This document shows, one piece after another, positions 8,789-19,954 of a stretch of 34,694 bases of DNA. A program made the position numbers and the translations under genes. The notes below the pieces were generated by a model that ran no database searches, had not been told where the DNA came from, and saw nothing but the letters and a program-made list of their open reading frames with translations. The DNA is from Sphaeroforma sirkka (taxonomy: Eukaryota > Opisthokonta > Ichthyosporea > Ichthyophonida), in contig LUCW03002160.1 in the NCBI GenBank assembly GCA_001586965.3, forward strand, positions 1 through 34,694. Direction: 5' to 3'. Positions within the stretch are counted from its first letter, which is position 1; each line of letters opens with the position of its first letter.

Positions 8789-9644
8789 TTTGCGTAGTAT
8801 CTCGCTTATCTTAGGTAAGGGAAAACTATGTTGCGGAAATAGTTGTTGATTGGCGATAGGTCTAGTACTACTCTTGTTTTACTAAACGTTCCATCAGATA
8901 TATATTGATCGACCGCTAAGAGAGCGAAGTTAACTGGGGTTGCATCATAATTGATTTCAATTAGACCCTGTTTTAACCAATCTTCGATTTGGGTTTTGAC
9001 AACGTCTTTGTGTCTCCAACTCACGTAGTTATGTGAAGGACACTTTAACTTAGAGAAGTCGACGTTTGTTAAGTCAAGTCTAACGTACCCATTAGAGAGC
9101 TTAAACATACACCAGTCAGTTATTGCAATCTTCCTGTTTTGTATAATTAAGTCCATAATTATATTGGTGAAGTGCGGAATCATATCCTTTGCTTCACCTT
9201 CCGGAGGTTTAGATATCTTTAACATATTATCATCTGACTGATCTTTATTCGGGTCTAGCCCATTAGGCAGACCAGTGAGTGTTATACCTAAACTGAGAAG
9301 ATCAGTCATACCTATAATTAAATCGTATTTCTGAGACATGTCAGTAACGATTAGGTGAGTCTTCACTTCTCTTCTATCTGACAGCATTATGTGTGCATAG
9401 TCAATGGCTTGTTCGCAAGTAGTAACTTTGCCATTTCCCAAGATTAAATCAGTTGTTTCGTTATGGACAGCCATATCTGTAGCGTAGGCTACTCGGCGTG
9501 AGATAGCAGAGACTTCAGCCCCTGGATCAAATAGTGCCATAACTTTTTTTCTCCATTTACGAAAACTGTTTGAAAGATACGTTCATCTCCTTTGGTATAG
9601 ATTTTATTGAACATTTTCTCATAATCTTGCTCTAGTGCGCACAT
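8789..9644 (-). pseudogene. pol: Copy B pol part 1: aspartic protease and RT fingers
   Basis: From the ATG at 9644 the frame breaks at an A-run of 7 (minus strand, near 9543-9549), then is open 9540-8806. It carries the protease site LFDPGAEVSAIS (DPG codons at 9520-9528) and the RT fingers (WRHKDVVKTQIEDWLKQGL). The open frame ends because of a 1-base loss where copy A reads SPINKLIPQH; copy C has the same loss. RT resumes in the next frame at about 8788. The protein is otherwise nearly identical to copy A. Confidence 0.85.
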
Positions 9645-9653
9645 ATGGTACTG

Positions 9654-11692
9654 TCAGTGCTTAACTTGGACGTCTGGTAAGTCCTTGCAATCCTCTTTGT
9701 GCCAACCGTTAGTACCCTTGCAAGTAGCACACTCTTTCATATAGTGTCCAAAATCTGGCTTGCCTGGTGCACACTTAACAGGGTCGTGTCTACCATTCCA
9801 CTTGCCATTACGTTTTTGTGAGGTTGTAACCACACTTCTTGCAAGGCGCTCTCACCTTCTTATCACCTTTCGGTTCGGTAGAAGTAGAGCCAGTACCCCC
9901 CTCCAGTAGTAGTGCGAGGTTTCTTAGTACTACGCGCAGTATTAGTCTCTACTGCGTTTCGCTTAGTGGGCTGGGTGTAGCTCGTGGTACTAAGTACTCT
10001 AGTAGAGGAATTGGTATGCTTGTGTACTATCTTCTCAAAGACAGACCAAGGCATAGATCGCAAATCACCATAGGCGATGATGTCATCATTGACTTTCTTA
10101 AAGAGGTTAGCTCCCAGAGTCTCCATCATCTGACAAATTAATAAATATTCGCCAGTATAGGTACGACCACCCATCCGAGTATTCATATGTGTCATATGAG
10201 CTAGAGCACCTCGAATAGTGGTATCTTTCGCAAAGAACTTGCGAGACTCTAGAAGTTCACGGTCACGTGCATCTTCAAAAAAAGGTGTTAAGTATATTAT
10301 CACGCAACTGGTGCCAGGGTAGGGCTTTCCAGTTGGGCTCATGGGCCTTCAAGATAGTTCGCCATTCACCTGACTCACAGAAATGAATAAAGGCATTCAT
10401 CATCTGCTTATCCTAAGGCTGGCAGACTCCTTAAGTTGGTCGAAGGCCTTCAGTGTCTCCACTGTACTCTCATTAGTAGAGAAATCGACCTCAGCCTGCG
10501 CGTTACCTAGCTGCTTTATAAAGCTTGGTTCTAAGTGTTCACGAGGCTCATGCTCAGTGCTACGGGCTGCTAGTGCCAAGAAGATGGTGTCTATTTCCTT
10601 TCTCTTGTTATCGATTAGATAGCGAATGTTATCCGCTTTCCTATCGTCAAGGTCAGAGTCATTCAATAGACGGTCTTCAAGGACTTGCATACTAGAGCGT
10701 AATAGCCTGAGACGAGTATGTCTGGTTCTCACTTCCTCATCCTCAGGATTAGAGCGGGAACTCTCTAACGAGGTACTGGTGTAGCGATTGCCAAAATCGT
10801 GATTACCAGGGTTAGTTGGTAAATGAGGGTCGATATTACTAGGATGGTAAGCCTCATCGAGTTCCATGCGATCATATCCTCTGACAGGGTTAGGTTTGTC
10901 AAGAGGATGGTCAATGGTAGCATCAGAGCTATAGAGATTAAATTTTGAAATATTTACTCTCTCACCAGTGGTAACTGGCTTATTGGTACACGTACTGGCT
11001 GGTAAACCAGTAGGTCTCGGGTTAGAAACTCGGCCCGGAATTTTCTTCTTCTTCGGTATAGGAAGAATATCAGCCACGTGGGACACGATAGAGGGGTCCA
11101 CAACTGCTGCTGCCGCTAGCTCCTTCAAGAGCGCTTCAGTGCGGTTCAATTGGCGTCGAGATTGAGAGGATCCAACCACTCGTTGTCGAGTTATGGCGTC
11201 CTCAACTTCGGCCCCAAGATTTGAGCTGGATGGAATGGCTTCTCTATCGATGGCGAAACCGAAATTTTTGGACAGGTCCAATACTTCCTTTTCACTCCGG
11301 ATTTGTGCTGGAGAGTCCTTTAGATGTGGAGTTATAATGTCCCCGACATTCATATCCACGAATTTTCCAGCCTTTCGACGTTTATCCCCAATATTTGACG
11401 GCACGTGGTCAGGGGGCAAGCTGGGGTCCTGAGCTTCACTCCTAGGTGATACACGGACGCTGGCGAGCCTTTCCGCGGTAGTAGATACCTCTTCTTTCAA
11501 GGCTTTAGGATCCGACGAGTCATCCTCAGAATTATCCTCTGTACCAACCTCAGAATTGGCTTCCCCAACAGTTTCCTCGGCAGGCTCAACTCCAGACAGG
11601 CTAGGTGTTTCCACAGGGACCTCAGGAACCTCGGCAGCCTTAGCAGGCTTAGAGCTAGCGGCTCCTTTGCCTTTAGAAGTACCCTTAGCCAT
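9654..11692 (-). pseudogene. gag: Copy B gag, longest intact capsid-coding copy, frameshifted near its 3' end
   Basis: Start ATG at 11692 (MAKGTSKGKG). The frame is open to 10400, covering the acidic low-complexity N-terminus and about half of the capsid region, which in copy A is broken three times. It breaks near 10411 (one G fewer than copy A), at an extra T near 10280, in the G-run near 9900 (6 G against 8 in A) and at an extra A near 9815. The zinc-knuckle region follows. It ends at TGA 9656-9654. The open part extends upstream of 11692 into the LTR edge without an ATG, so the start is placed at the first ATG, shared with copy A. Confidence 0.85.
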
Positions 11693-11771
11693 AGTATTTT
11701 CTGGATAGTAAATCGATGTTAGACAGTCTAAAAGCAGTACACTACTGTAACTACTGAATAAATGAAAAATA

Positions 11772-12366
11772 TGTAAACTTCGATGGAAATTACTAGGTTT
11801 CAAACTATATTAAACTAAAATACAATTTAGTCAGTTAGGATTTAGCAGTGGTAGCTTGTGTAAGAATGATCGGGACTGCCTCTTGTTAAGAGCCTAAATA
11901 TCCTCGATCACACAGGGCGTACCTCTAGCTGTTCTTTATTGAATAATTTTCACTAGAAGTACTAAGTGTTCATGACCACATGCCTAATTTGTAGATAGAC
12001 ATAATAACGTAAGTCACGTTAATACATTAGCTGATATAAATAAAGTTCCATCTGAAGAAAAGTTAAAAAAAGAAAAAAACTTATTGGATTTTGGAGATTG
12101 GCGAGAGGACCAAAATCTATAAGTAGTAGTTCGGAGATTATAAAATTTAGTTTATAATATCCTACATCTACTAATGTCTCAAATAGGTCCAAGTAAATGA
12201 GTCATACCAAATACACAGGCTATTGGAGCCATCATAGTGAATTTAGAATACTTTGGAAATATTGGAAAAAGAGCTTGTATTAAATTATTTAAAATACAAA
12301 TAAAAACCAATGTATTATCTCAATTGATCTTTATATTTTAGACTGACCGGAGGCCGTATTTCTACA
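11772..12366 (-). repeat. 5' LTR of copy B
   Basis: 595 bp, the inverse of the LTRs of copy A: read on the plus strand it starts TGTAAACTTCGATGG and ends CCGTATTTCTACA. It is more diverged than the pair flanking A. The flank at 12367 is coding sequence of a LINE, so this is the outer border of B. The matching duplication at the other border is outside the window. Confidence 0.93.
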
Positions 12367-13401
12367 CCAAGGTGTTCGTTGAGGGTCCAGATACCGTGGA
12401 AGTCGTGGCATTCCTGTAATTGCTGAAGGAGGTCAGGGCCAATGGGCGGCAGTTTCAGGCCTACCAGGATGCGTCGAACCAGTTGTTGGATGCAGGTAAA
12501 GTGGCTGGTAGTGAACTTATGGCTACTGGGGCAGACATGGCATAGACAGCCGTCGGTGCGGTAGTCGAGCAATGCGAACATGTACGTATTCGTTACAATC
12601 ATAGCACAGAGCCGGATTGCTGTAGACTCGAAGCAGCGATTGAGGCTATCGTGTCTGGCCGTGTCTCGGTTTGAGGTTGGCGGTTTACCCATAACCAGTT
12701 GGTAGTAGTATTGGCGCCGGGCCATTGCCGCGATCTCCTTGTTGGACCAACGTTTTGTTGAGTTCTTCCTGATGTCGTCAAAGCGTTGGCGGAGGGCTAC
12801 ATGGTCGGGTGTACGCCCGCCCGTGGTTTTTCAGGTGAGCATAGATACTGTACGGAAAGCGCAGTGATGTTTTGTCGTGGGCCCAGGCGGGTTGCGTCAG
12901 AGGGGTAAGTGGATTTGTGCTGGCCAGTGAGTCGAGTTGTATTCCCAGGCAACCTCCGGGGTAGTCCGCGAATGGTCACGCCGGGAGGAGACCGCAAATG
13001 TGAAGTAAGTTTGTTTGATGTTTGGGAAACCGAGGGTATTTAGTGCCCGTGATGATGGCTGCTGCTTGGATGAGTGCTGAGCTAAAGCGCTCGAACAGGG
13101 GGTCCAACGCATCCTTTCATATAGGCGGAGCCCAGGCAATATTGTTCAGCCCATATGTAGCCGTGGATAGGATGAATGTTCTGAACATCATCAGTCGGTT
13201 GCGGGGGTGTCGCCAGCTGAAGCCATGAAAGCCATAAGCGCGGAAAGAGGCGATACCCAGTGACAATGCTGCAACCAGAGATTCCATATGTCTGGCGAGG
13301 TTGATTCCTGGTACTCCGTGAGAGAGTGGGAACCCCAGATATTTGGAGTGTTTCGGTTCGGCATTTGTGGGCGCCATCTTCAGGGGGAGGTAACGTGTGT
13401 T
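12367..13401 (-). pseudogene. LINE ORF2 3' part: RT thumb and cysteine/histidine motif, broken
   Basis: Continuation of the non-LTR reverse transcriptase below, in several frames. The stretch 13377-13117 has KYLGFPLSHGV and a later FILSTATYGL, as in the RT thumb and linker of LINEs. At 12725-12367 a cysteine/histidine cluster, CHVCPSSHKFTTSHFTC, resembles the C-terminal CCHC-type motif of LINE ORF2. The frame runs straight into the LTR of copy B at 12366, so B interrupted the LINE. The poly(A) or 3' end is not in the window. Confidence 0.65.
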
Positions 13402-14913
13402 TCAAGGTGCGTCTGCAAGCGTTGGCGTGATAGGCTCACCATTTATACGGAGGGTTGGCGCCGCGTGTCGCAAGTCGGTAGATCGTACTCGGGGTTTAAT
13501 GACACCCTGTTCGAGGACAGATTTGCGTCCCCACGCATCAATGTTATCTAAGAAGGGCTGGAGCAAAACCGATCGAGGGGCTTGCATCCGTGTGTCATCA
13601 ACAAATAAATAAGAGCGGAGGAGCTTGGGCCGAAATTGTGCTAGCGTGACAGCTAAGGAATCCATGTAGATAATAACGAGCTGGGGGCCGACGATTGAGC
13701 CTTGTAGGATGCCATTCGATCTATGGAATAGAGACGAGAGCGTGCAGCGGTATGTCACTCGGGTAGGGACCCTCCCAAACAGCGCGCGGAGGCAGTTGAT
13801 CCAGTTTTCGGGCATTCCAGCGTGGCGCAGAAGTACCCATAGGCGCGGGAGAGCGACCTTGTCGTATGCCTTGGTTATTTCCAGACAGACGTCGTTCCAC
13901 TTCTCTTCTGACTGTGTCTCAGATTCCATGGCGGCAAGTGCTTGGGTATGACAGGAGTACCGTGATTTGAAGCCAGCTTGGGTAGCATGGGTAGCAGAGC
14001 CGGGGTGGCTCGTAATCAGATTAAGAAAGCACTTTTCAAAGATGCTTCTGACTATTTGCGTAAGCGTGATGGGGCGAAAGTCGGCGGGGGAGGTGATATC
14101 TGCATCAGATTTCTTTGGGTGCGCTGTCAGGAGGCTGCAGTTCAGGGCTGCAGAGAAGGTACCCGCCTTCAGTAGCTTAGTGAATGCTTCAGCAAGGAGT
14201 CTAATCAGTGGGCTATTGGCGTCGGAGCATCTTAATGTCCAGCGTTCCGTAGAGCGCTCCACTGCGGCCTTCAGGAGAAGGATGTGGATTCCGTCGGGGC
14301 CAGGTCCCTTATTGGGATAGCGTAGTATTGCCTCCATTACATCGTCGGGGCGTTTGGTGGAAGTGACATCAGGAGAGGGTTTGGTATCCGGTGGAACCAC
14401 GTACGGGTTTGTAGAGCTGAATAGGGCCTCAAAGTAGCCAGCGAGGGTAGCGCCTGTATCATCGGTACCCGGTATGCAGGGTTGGCGGGGAGACCGTCGT
14501 TGGTTCGCAATATCTTTGAACATTTGAGCATTGCTTTGGGCGGTCAGACGTGGGCGAAACGAGTGGTTTGGCAGCCGCTGAACCCAGGGTCTGTTTAAGT
14601 CATAATAGAACCCTCCAAAGATCTGTGGATTAGTGGCATAGCGCCAGATGCGGTCGAGGATCCGTAGCAGCCCTTCCGCTGGCCCATGTAAGGTGAGATA
14701 CGACCGTAGTAGGTTCTGATGCGCCCGGATTGAGGCTTGGAATAGTCGCGCGGGATTTGTTGCGTAGGTGACACAGTCGATGGCGATATCGGTTATATCC
14801 ATGGGAGGGAAGGCGTTGGTCCGGAGGTGGCGGCATTGCTGGCATCTGTTGGGGACGATGGATTTGATTCGTGGGAAGTATCTGGAGATCGAGACCAAAG
14901 GTGTGGTCACCAC
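13402..14913 (-). pseudogene. LINE-type (non-LTR) reverse transcriptase, open for 503 codons
   Basis: RT blocks in order: GPGPDGIHILLLKA (block 1), FRPITLTQIVRSIFEK (block 2), THATQAGFKSRYS (block 2a), LEITKAYDKV with the first catalytic aspartate, NGILQGSIVGPQL (block 4, usually PQG, here LQG) and YLFVDDTRM (block 5, the YADD box, here FVDD). A glycine-rich AWGRK block follows. The layout, with an upstream apurinic-type endonuclease, is that of LINE ORF2. The first methionine is not the true start: the endonuclease lies upstream in other frames, so the ORF has decayed. Copy B cuts the downstream end. No relation to the Ty3-like RT nearby. Confidence 0.8.
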
Positions 14914-14928
14914 AGATACCGTAGTCCG

Positions 14929-15470
14929 TCAGCTTACAAGTTTGAAGGGAGGCGGGGTGGTAGGTCGATGATACGCATGTTCTGTACCAGTTGAGCCGCC
15001 ATCATAGAGGTAGTCCAAGTGACTCGTATTACGCAGAGTAGTCTTAATCGTTTTCATACGTAGTCCGTGATTTGTAGATGCGTGGCCATACTTCCGGGCT
15101 TTGAAGTTGAAATCTCCCCACACGACATCTGGTTGGAAACCGCCAATCTCGGGGTTTCATGTATCGCCTGATGTCTTCTTCAGTAAGTGATTTGAGTGGA
15201 AAGTAGAACACGGCCATATGAACGCCAAAGCACATAAAGAACACCGCGTACGGTGAAGAGTGTGCAAGTTGAAAATTCGATAGGTGGTGTTTCGAAAAGA
15301 TACCAATACCACAGTGTGAAGGGTGTAAGATATTATGCCGTGTAGTGTGATGTAGTATATGATAGCGTGTGTTCGAGCGTATATGATTAAGAAAATGGCA
15401 ACTTTTTTGGCGACAGACAATGTGTCGGTGATGTAGAGGCCCGTAGAAACGTTGGAGGAAGTACACATAA
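14929..15470 (-). pseudogene. LINE endonuclease (APE-type) remains
   Basis: Three frames hold the pieces. At 15470-15157 is an N-terminal stretch resembling the first strands of the fold. About 15300-15160 reads CGIGIFSKHHL and later GVHMAVFYFPL, like the central strands of APE-type endonucleases (GVGIF..., GVYMA..Y). At 15123-14929 is WGDFNFKARKYG, the GDFN motif with its catalytic aspartate and asparagine, followed by NHGLRMKTI. This is the domain that nicks target DNA for LINE insertion. At least two frameshifts separate the pieces. Confidence 0.6.
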
Positions 15471-15834
15471 GTTCAAGTCTAAGCTTATTGTACTTAGGTC
15501 GGTCGTAGTGTTACAAAGCAAATAAGTGGCACTGTGAATGATCGTTGTAGTTATTTATAGTCCAGGAGTCGATCAAAGGTAATCCCGTTGGCGCACACGA
15601 AAGTGGCGCGCCAAAACCTTCTAGGAGCAACAGCAAAGGTTTACTCTCACACATAAGTCAACCGTGTAAACAATCTAACGGTTTATCTGGTTTATTCTCG
15701 GCAAGCGAGGGTTTTACAACCCCATCCAATCGGAAGAGACAATCGGATTTAACACGAGGGTCGAGGAAGGACAAAGAAATAAAATAACCATAAAATAGAA
15801 AGAAATACAAAAGAGGCACAAAAGATGAAAGAGT
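15471..15834. other. Spacer between LINE and element D, no gene seen
   Basis: No coding region supported. It contains a purine-rich run on the plus strand (about 15765-15834) and a short GC-rich patch (TGGCGCGCCA near 15604). It may hold the 5' untranslated part of the LINE and the 3' end or LTR of element D, but I could not identify a repeat pair or TG...CA borders. Confidence 0.4.
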
Positions 15835-17706
15835 CTAACGAGGAAGAGATGCTTCAAACTTAGTACGCCACGTTAAGAGCTGAGAAGCTCGATAAACAGG
15901 GTCAAGTGCAAGAGTAAGCACACTTGAGGGCAGACTTAATATCTGTAAATCGGTGAGGAAGGATGTGTTTGGCCACAATCTCCAAATCAGCATCAGATAA
16001 AGTAGAATCAGAACAAATGTAACGGTGAAGGTCTGTAAGGGAAACTTAAGCACGAAAAGCACCATTAGACTTGTGTCGGAACAAACTAGCAGCAGGACAA
16101 TCAATGAAAGCAGCAGAAAGCTGATCCTTTTCATATTCCGGAACATGCTTGAAGGAACTGACATAAAACAACAAATGAGTATAAACAGTAATGCCACGAG
16201 TGCCAGGAAAAGAAGGAGTGGACATGTCAACGGATTCTCGAAAAGCCTTCAACTTAGAACGGTGAACACGATACTTCTTAGAGGTAGCCTTATCCTGAAT
16301 GGTATGCATAACAGGAGGATGCAGAGAGAAAACTTTAACAGGACCTCCCCACGAAACACGATCAGGAAAAAGGTGTAGGGTTTAGTTTATACATGTCCAA
16401 GTGGCCAACCGCGATCATCGGAGCGCCATAGCGATAACGATCTGCCTGAGTAGCCTGGGGTATGTGGGCTTTGCGGCTGCGCTCCCATACTTCTTTATTC
16501 AAATTGGTAGGCTGAGGTGTCAATGAAATAAAAAGAATATCAAAAAGGTTGTCTTCGTTGGCATTAAGCTCCAAATCTTTATTATTAGGTGGTGGTACTG
16601 GCGGCCAGTAATAAGAGTAAAAGGGGCCACATTTGTGACAGAATTTACACTAGAATTAATGTCACGGGCAAATTGCCAACTGTGAAGATCCCAGGTAGTG
16701 TCATACCCGTTTCGGGCTATTCGAGCATATTATGTATTAATTAGTTTCTCGACGAAACCGTTGTGACGATGTTTCGCAACTGAAACAATTTTGCACTTAG
16801 TGCCCTGAGAAGTACGCCAATCCTTAAACATCTGACTGTTAAAAGGGGTGTCCACATCAGCAATGTATTCAGCAGTGAATGTCCATTGCTCGGGTTGTTG
16901 CTTAAGTTGCTGGATTGCATCAAAGGCACATTTGGATGCCGGAGAGATGCACCACATACATGACGAGTATGTTCATCAATGCAAAACATCTGGTATAGGA
17001 AACCTCAAGATTTTAAAGGCATGACTTTGAAGTCCAAATGACGGATAGCACCGAAGTGTATGCCTCGGTCTGGTTGAGTAAGGAGACCCATTATGAGGCC
17101 AGGTTCATCACCTTCATGCATGCAGCCAGGACACGTACTAAGAAGTTTCAAAGGAAACTCAATATTGACAGGCCAGGAAAAAGGTCCAGTGAATACGATG
17201 CAATCGTACAGGGCAAAGATGACCACGGTTGTGGTGAAGGGATCAAATGACACGTAGTGTACGATTAGGTGGGATGGTACGACCATGGAGCTTAAAAGTG
17301 GTCTTCAAAATTCAAAATACGTCGGAAAGTGTGATCGACTCCGACCCGGAGTATGTGGGCGAGGAACAAGAGTACGAGTAGATTTTACTACAGTTGTTCG
17401 TTTATCGCCGGGTAAATTAGAAGATACTATGTAAGGACGAACAGGGGTAGGAGGGAAAAGTTTGTAGCCCGACGAAGGAGCTGGTTGGGATGTTGGGGCT
17501 GCACACTCCGGTGGCAGGGGATCATAAGGTGCCGCAAAGAGGTTAGCATCAATTGATTCATCGTCCGACACGCGTTTGCCATTAGGATCACTTGGTTGAA
17601 AAGGAGAATACGGAACCAGTGCAGTAGACACTGCCGGTGGAGGGAGAAGCGTATCATTATGAGCGTAGAGCTGAGACCCCGGACGAAGAAGGGTCGCAGG
17701 AGTGGT
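15835..17706 (-). pseudogene. Element D: integrase region of a second, unrelated retroelement
   Basis: Broken minus-strand pieces in reading order. First is a proline-rich stretch (17631-17305), then a C-x2-C segment (TCPGCMHEGD). A core piece follows with HLDF and FCIDEHTRHV, then DVDTPFNSQMFKDWRTSQG and HRHNGFVEKLIN. The spacing of D, D and E fits a retroviral-type integrase core. Further on, at about 16360-16250, WGGPVKVFSLHPP leads to YRVHRSKLKAF, which matches the GPY/F module and vHvsrLKpf end of Ty3/gypsy integrases. A C-terminal extension continues to about 15835. The sequence does not align with copies A-C, so it is a separate family. Its upstream end is cut at 17707 by the LTR of copy C; no LTR of its own was found. 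Confidence 0.6.
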
Positions 17707-18310
17707 TGTAAACTTCGATGGATATTTCCTATGTTTTAAACTATGTCATATAAGCTAAGATACAATTTAAGTCAGTTAGGGTTTAGCAGTGGTAGCTGGT
17801 GTAAGAATGATCGGAACTGCCTCTTGGAAAGAGCCTTATTATCCTCGATCACACAGGACGTACCTCTAGCTGTTCTTTATTAAATAATTTCACTAGAAGT
17901 ACTGCGTTCATGACCACATGACTAATTTATAGATAGACATAACGTAAGCCAAGATAATACATCGGCTAATATAAATAAAATTCCATCTGAAGAAAAGTTA
18001 AAAAAAGAAAAGTACTAGAAAAATACTTATTGGATTTTGGGGATTGGCGGGGAGACGAAAACCTGTAAGTAGTAGTTCAGAATTATAAAATTTAGATGAT
18101 AATATCCTACATCTACTATCGTCTCAAATAGGTCCAAGTAAATGAGTCATACCAAATACTCAGGCTATAAGGGCATCAAAGTGAATTTAGAACACTTTGG
18201 AAATATTGGAAAAATAATTTTTATTAAATTATTTTAAATACAAATAAAAACCAATATTTTATCTCATTTGATCTTGATATTTTAGACTGGCCGGAGGCCG
18301 TATTTCTACA
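17707..18310 (-). repeat. 3' LTR of copy C, diverged
   Basis: 604 bp with the family ends (TGTAAACTTCGATGG ... TATTTCTACA on the plus strand) but many more differences than any other LTR here, including a 12-bp insertion near 18010. It follows directly on the conserved pre-LTR stretch (CAGCCCCCAGTAGC, 18311 on), which fixes it as the 3' LTR of C. Confidence 0.9.
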
Positions 18311-18437
18311 CAGCCCCCAGTAGCTTTTAGGACTACGGGCGTACGTAAAGGTACGATCTAGTTGGTAAAGCGAAAACCAAAGTAAAAACGGTTTCGGTCA
18401 TGACTTATCGAGTAAGTATGTGCCTATATGTACGAGT

Positions 18438-19195
18438 TCAAGACTCATGTTGTACTCTATGTCGTTTAGTATTTGGTCCAGTAACCATTTCCGATGTAGG
18501 CGCCTTACGTTTATTATTTGGTAAGGCAATAGCCAAAGGTTGTTCTTCGATAATTTGTCTCTTGAGTATAATATTCATACAATAGCTGTACGCTACGATC
18601 CTCGTAGCCATGACCAAGAAGACCATCATCTGTCATGGACTCTGGGAGCCGATCAGACTTCCACACCTATTTCTGACTTTTTGAAATAATTCTTTAACTA
18701 TTTTATACGAGGGCTTCTGCCCTCTACCATCCCGGAGGGATGTAGTACACAAGTGAGTGAGTTCGAAGGATTTTTTGCTCTGTTGGTAAGCAGATCAGAA
18801 AGTTTAGTCACATAGGAAGTAGGTGGCAAATAGGGAATTTCAGATCCATACTGGTTTGTAGTCACCTGAGAAAAACCTTTCCGTTTATCTCGTGTGTTCT
18901 TATGTAAACGCTTATTCCATTTCTTAATAAAAATACGAATGAAGTCGCGAGATTCGCAAAACGCATCAGAGGTTAGCCAAGCTACTGTCCCATCCATAAA
19001 ACGAGTCTTGTAGTAAGTGTATCCGTCTTCGGATGTTTTGTCAATTATATCTTTGACTTGTGACTCCATAGCTGGGACATCAGACTCAAATGAGAGAGCG
19101 AATGAGAGTTCGGAGGTAGGGATATAGTGAGTGCCTAGATTGGTTGCGCTAGTATCGTCTAAAGAGAGTTCGGTGACGTTGGCATTGCGATTCAT
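18438..19195 (-). pseudogene. pol: Copy C integrase tail: chromodomain-like segment and basic C-terminus
   Basis: The stretch 19195-18698 matches the tail of copy A (VKDIIDKTSEDGYTYYKTRF kept exactly) but has lost the GPY/F-like piece between VTELS and TSATNLG. A block of about 200 bp unrelated to A (about 18748-18552) then interrupts it. The end, with KRK and KRHR clusters, is recovered at about 18550-18438. Conservation of the chromodomain-like segment in a copy as decayed as C supports it as a real domain of the family. Confidence 0.75.
18552..18748. other. Foreign block of about 200 bp inside copy C
   Basis: Absent from copy A at the matching place, where GTTCTTCATTAG is continuous. It contains a hairpin, GAGGGC-TTCT-GCCCTC (about 18710-18725), and a second one, ATCCC-GG-AGGGAT, just downstream. 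No target duplication was seen and no coding sequence is supported. It may be a small non-autonomous insertion. Confidence 0.45.
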
Positions 19196-19216
19196 AATGT
19201 TAACATAATCGCCAAC

Positions 19217-19954
19217 TTAGAACTGAACAATGTTCTTAGTGTTACTCCATCGGCCATACGCTTTAAGTAGGACACGATTTTTGTGCTCGAGTAAACAGGG
19301 GTAAACAACGTTCTGCATATTCTCGATCTTTTGTAGCCACGGAGTAACGTGTTTATCGGGCGCAGTTTTGTCAAACGTTGCTTGTAATTCAATATAGCGG
19401 CCATAGAAATAGTGAAACGGGAGTGTTCCAGTTTGAGGATTCATGCAGTTATTCATTTGAGTCTGAACCCATTTCAAATGATAAGGCCACATATCCTCAA
19501 CGTCATCTAGTGCGGTACGCAATAGCTTCGTAAGTTCTCTATGACGTGTCTCATTTGAACCCTGCGTTTGAGATTTGTAAGGAACACCACGCCTATGGGT
19601 CATGCCTGATACGAGTATAAGTGCCTCCATTACGTCGGTACAAAACTCGCTACCGTTATCAGAACATAGTACTCGAGGGAAACCAAAGTGATTAAAGACG
19701 TGATAGCATAATTCTGCCACTGTTCGTGGACGTTTGTTCGGTATTGCATAAAGCAAGTTATAGCCCGAAGCCACACATAAGAAATGACAGATATATACAT
19801 CGCCAGTATGCTTGGATCGCGGGAGTTTAACCAAATCGACTATGACTCGGCGCATCGGTTGGTCTTCTGTCACACTTTTTTTAGGGGTGCCCAACCGTAT
19901 CGCTTGATCTGATCTGGTTCGTTTCACAATTAGTTCAGCGTCGGTATACTTCAC
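19217..19954 (-). pseudogene. pol: Copy C integrase catalytic core, open for 245 codons
   Basis: The best preserved integrase core in the window: all three catalytic acids in one frame (VIVDLVKLP, FPRVLCSDNGSEF, GSNETRHRELTK), then the linker towards the tail (NTKNIVQF). Copy A has a 2-base loss between the second and third blocks that C does not share. The zinc domain lies upstream in another frame (about 20110-19950), after an A-run of 7. Confidence 0.85.

Larger units (their letters stand above)
8239..12366 (-). mobile_element. Copy B, 5' part: LTR, gag, protease and RT, with RNase H and methylase-like domain deleted
   Basis: The larger piece of the element that received copy A. Reading on the minus strand: 5' LTR 12366-11772, gag 11692-9654, pol from 9644, RT to about 8350, then the interruption at 8239 by A; the remainder is at 576-1. 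Relative to copy A, 1110 bp (A 4598-5707) are missing at 8349/8350, exactly 370 codons, removing all of RNase H and the methylase-like domain. B itself sits in a LINE (12367 onward). Several 1-2 base indels also break its frames. With its own coding capacity lost, B would have needed proteins from another copy if the deletion came before its insertion. Confidence 0.9.

Noticed and set aside
13022..14320. Plus-strand frames opposite the LINE reverse transcriptase
   Set aside because: Antisense shadows of the RT; no motif or start context of their own.
15044..15470. His/Tyr-rich frame that looked like a metal-binding protein
   Set aside because: Downstream it aligns with endonuclease motifs of the LINE (GIGIF, GDFN); the His-rich start is out of frame with them.
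15490..15735. An LTR starting TGTTACAAAG belonging to element D
   Set aside because: No second copy in the window and no convincing CA end or duplication.
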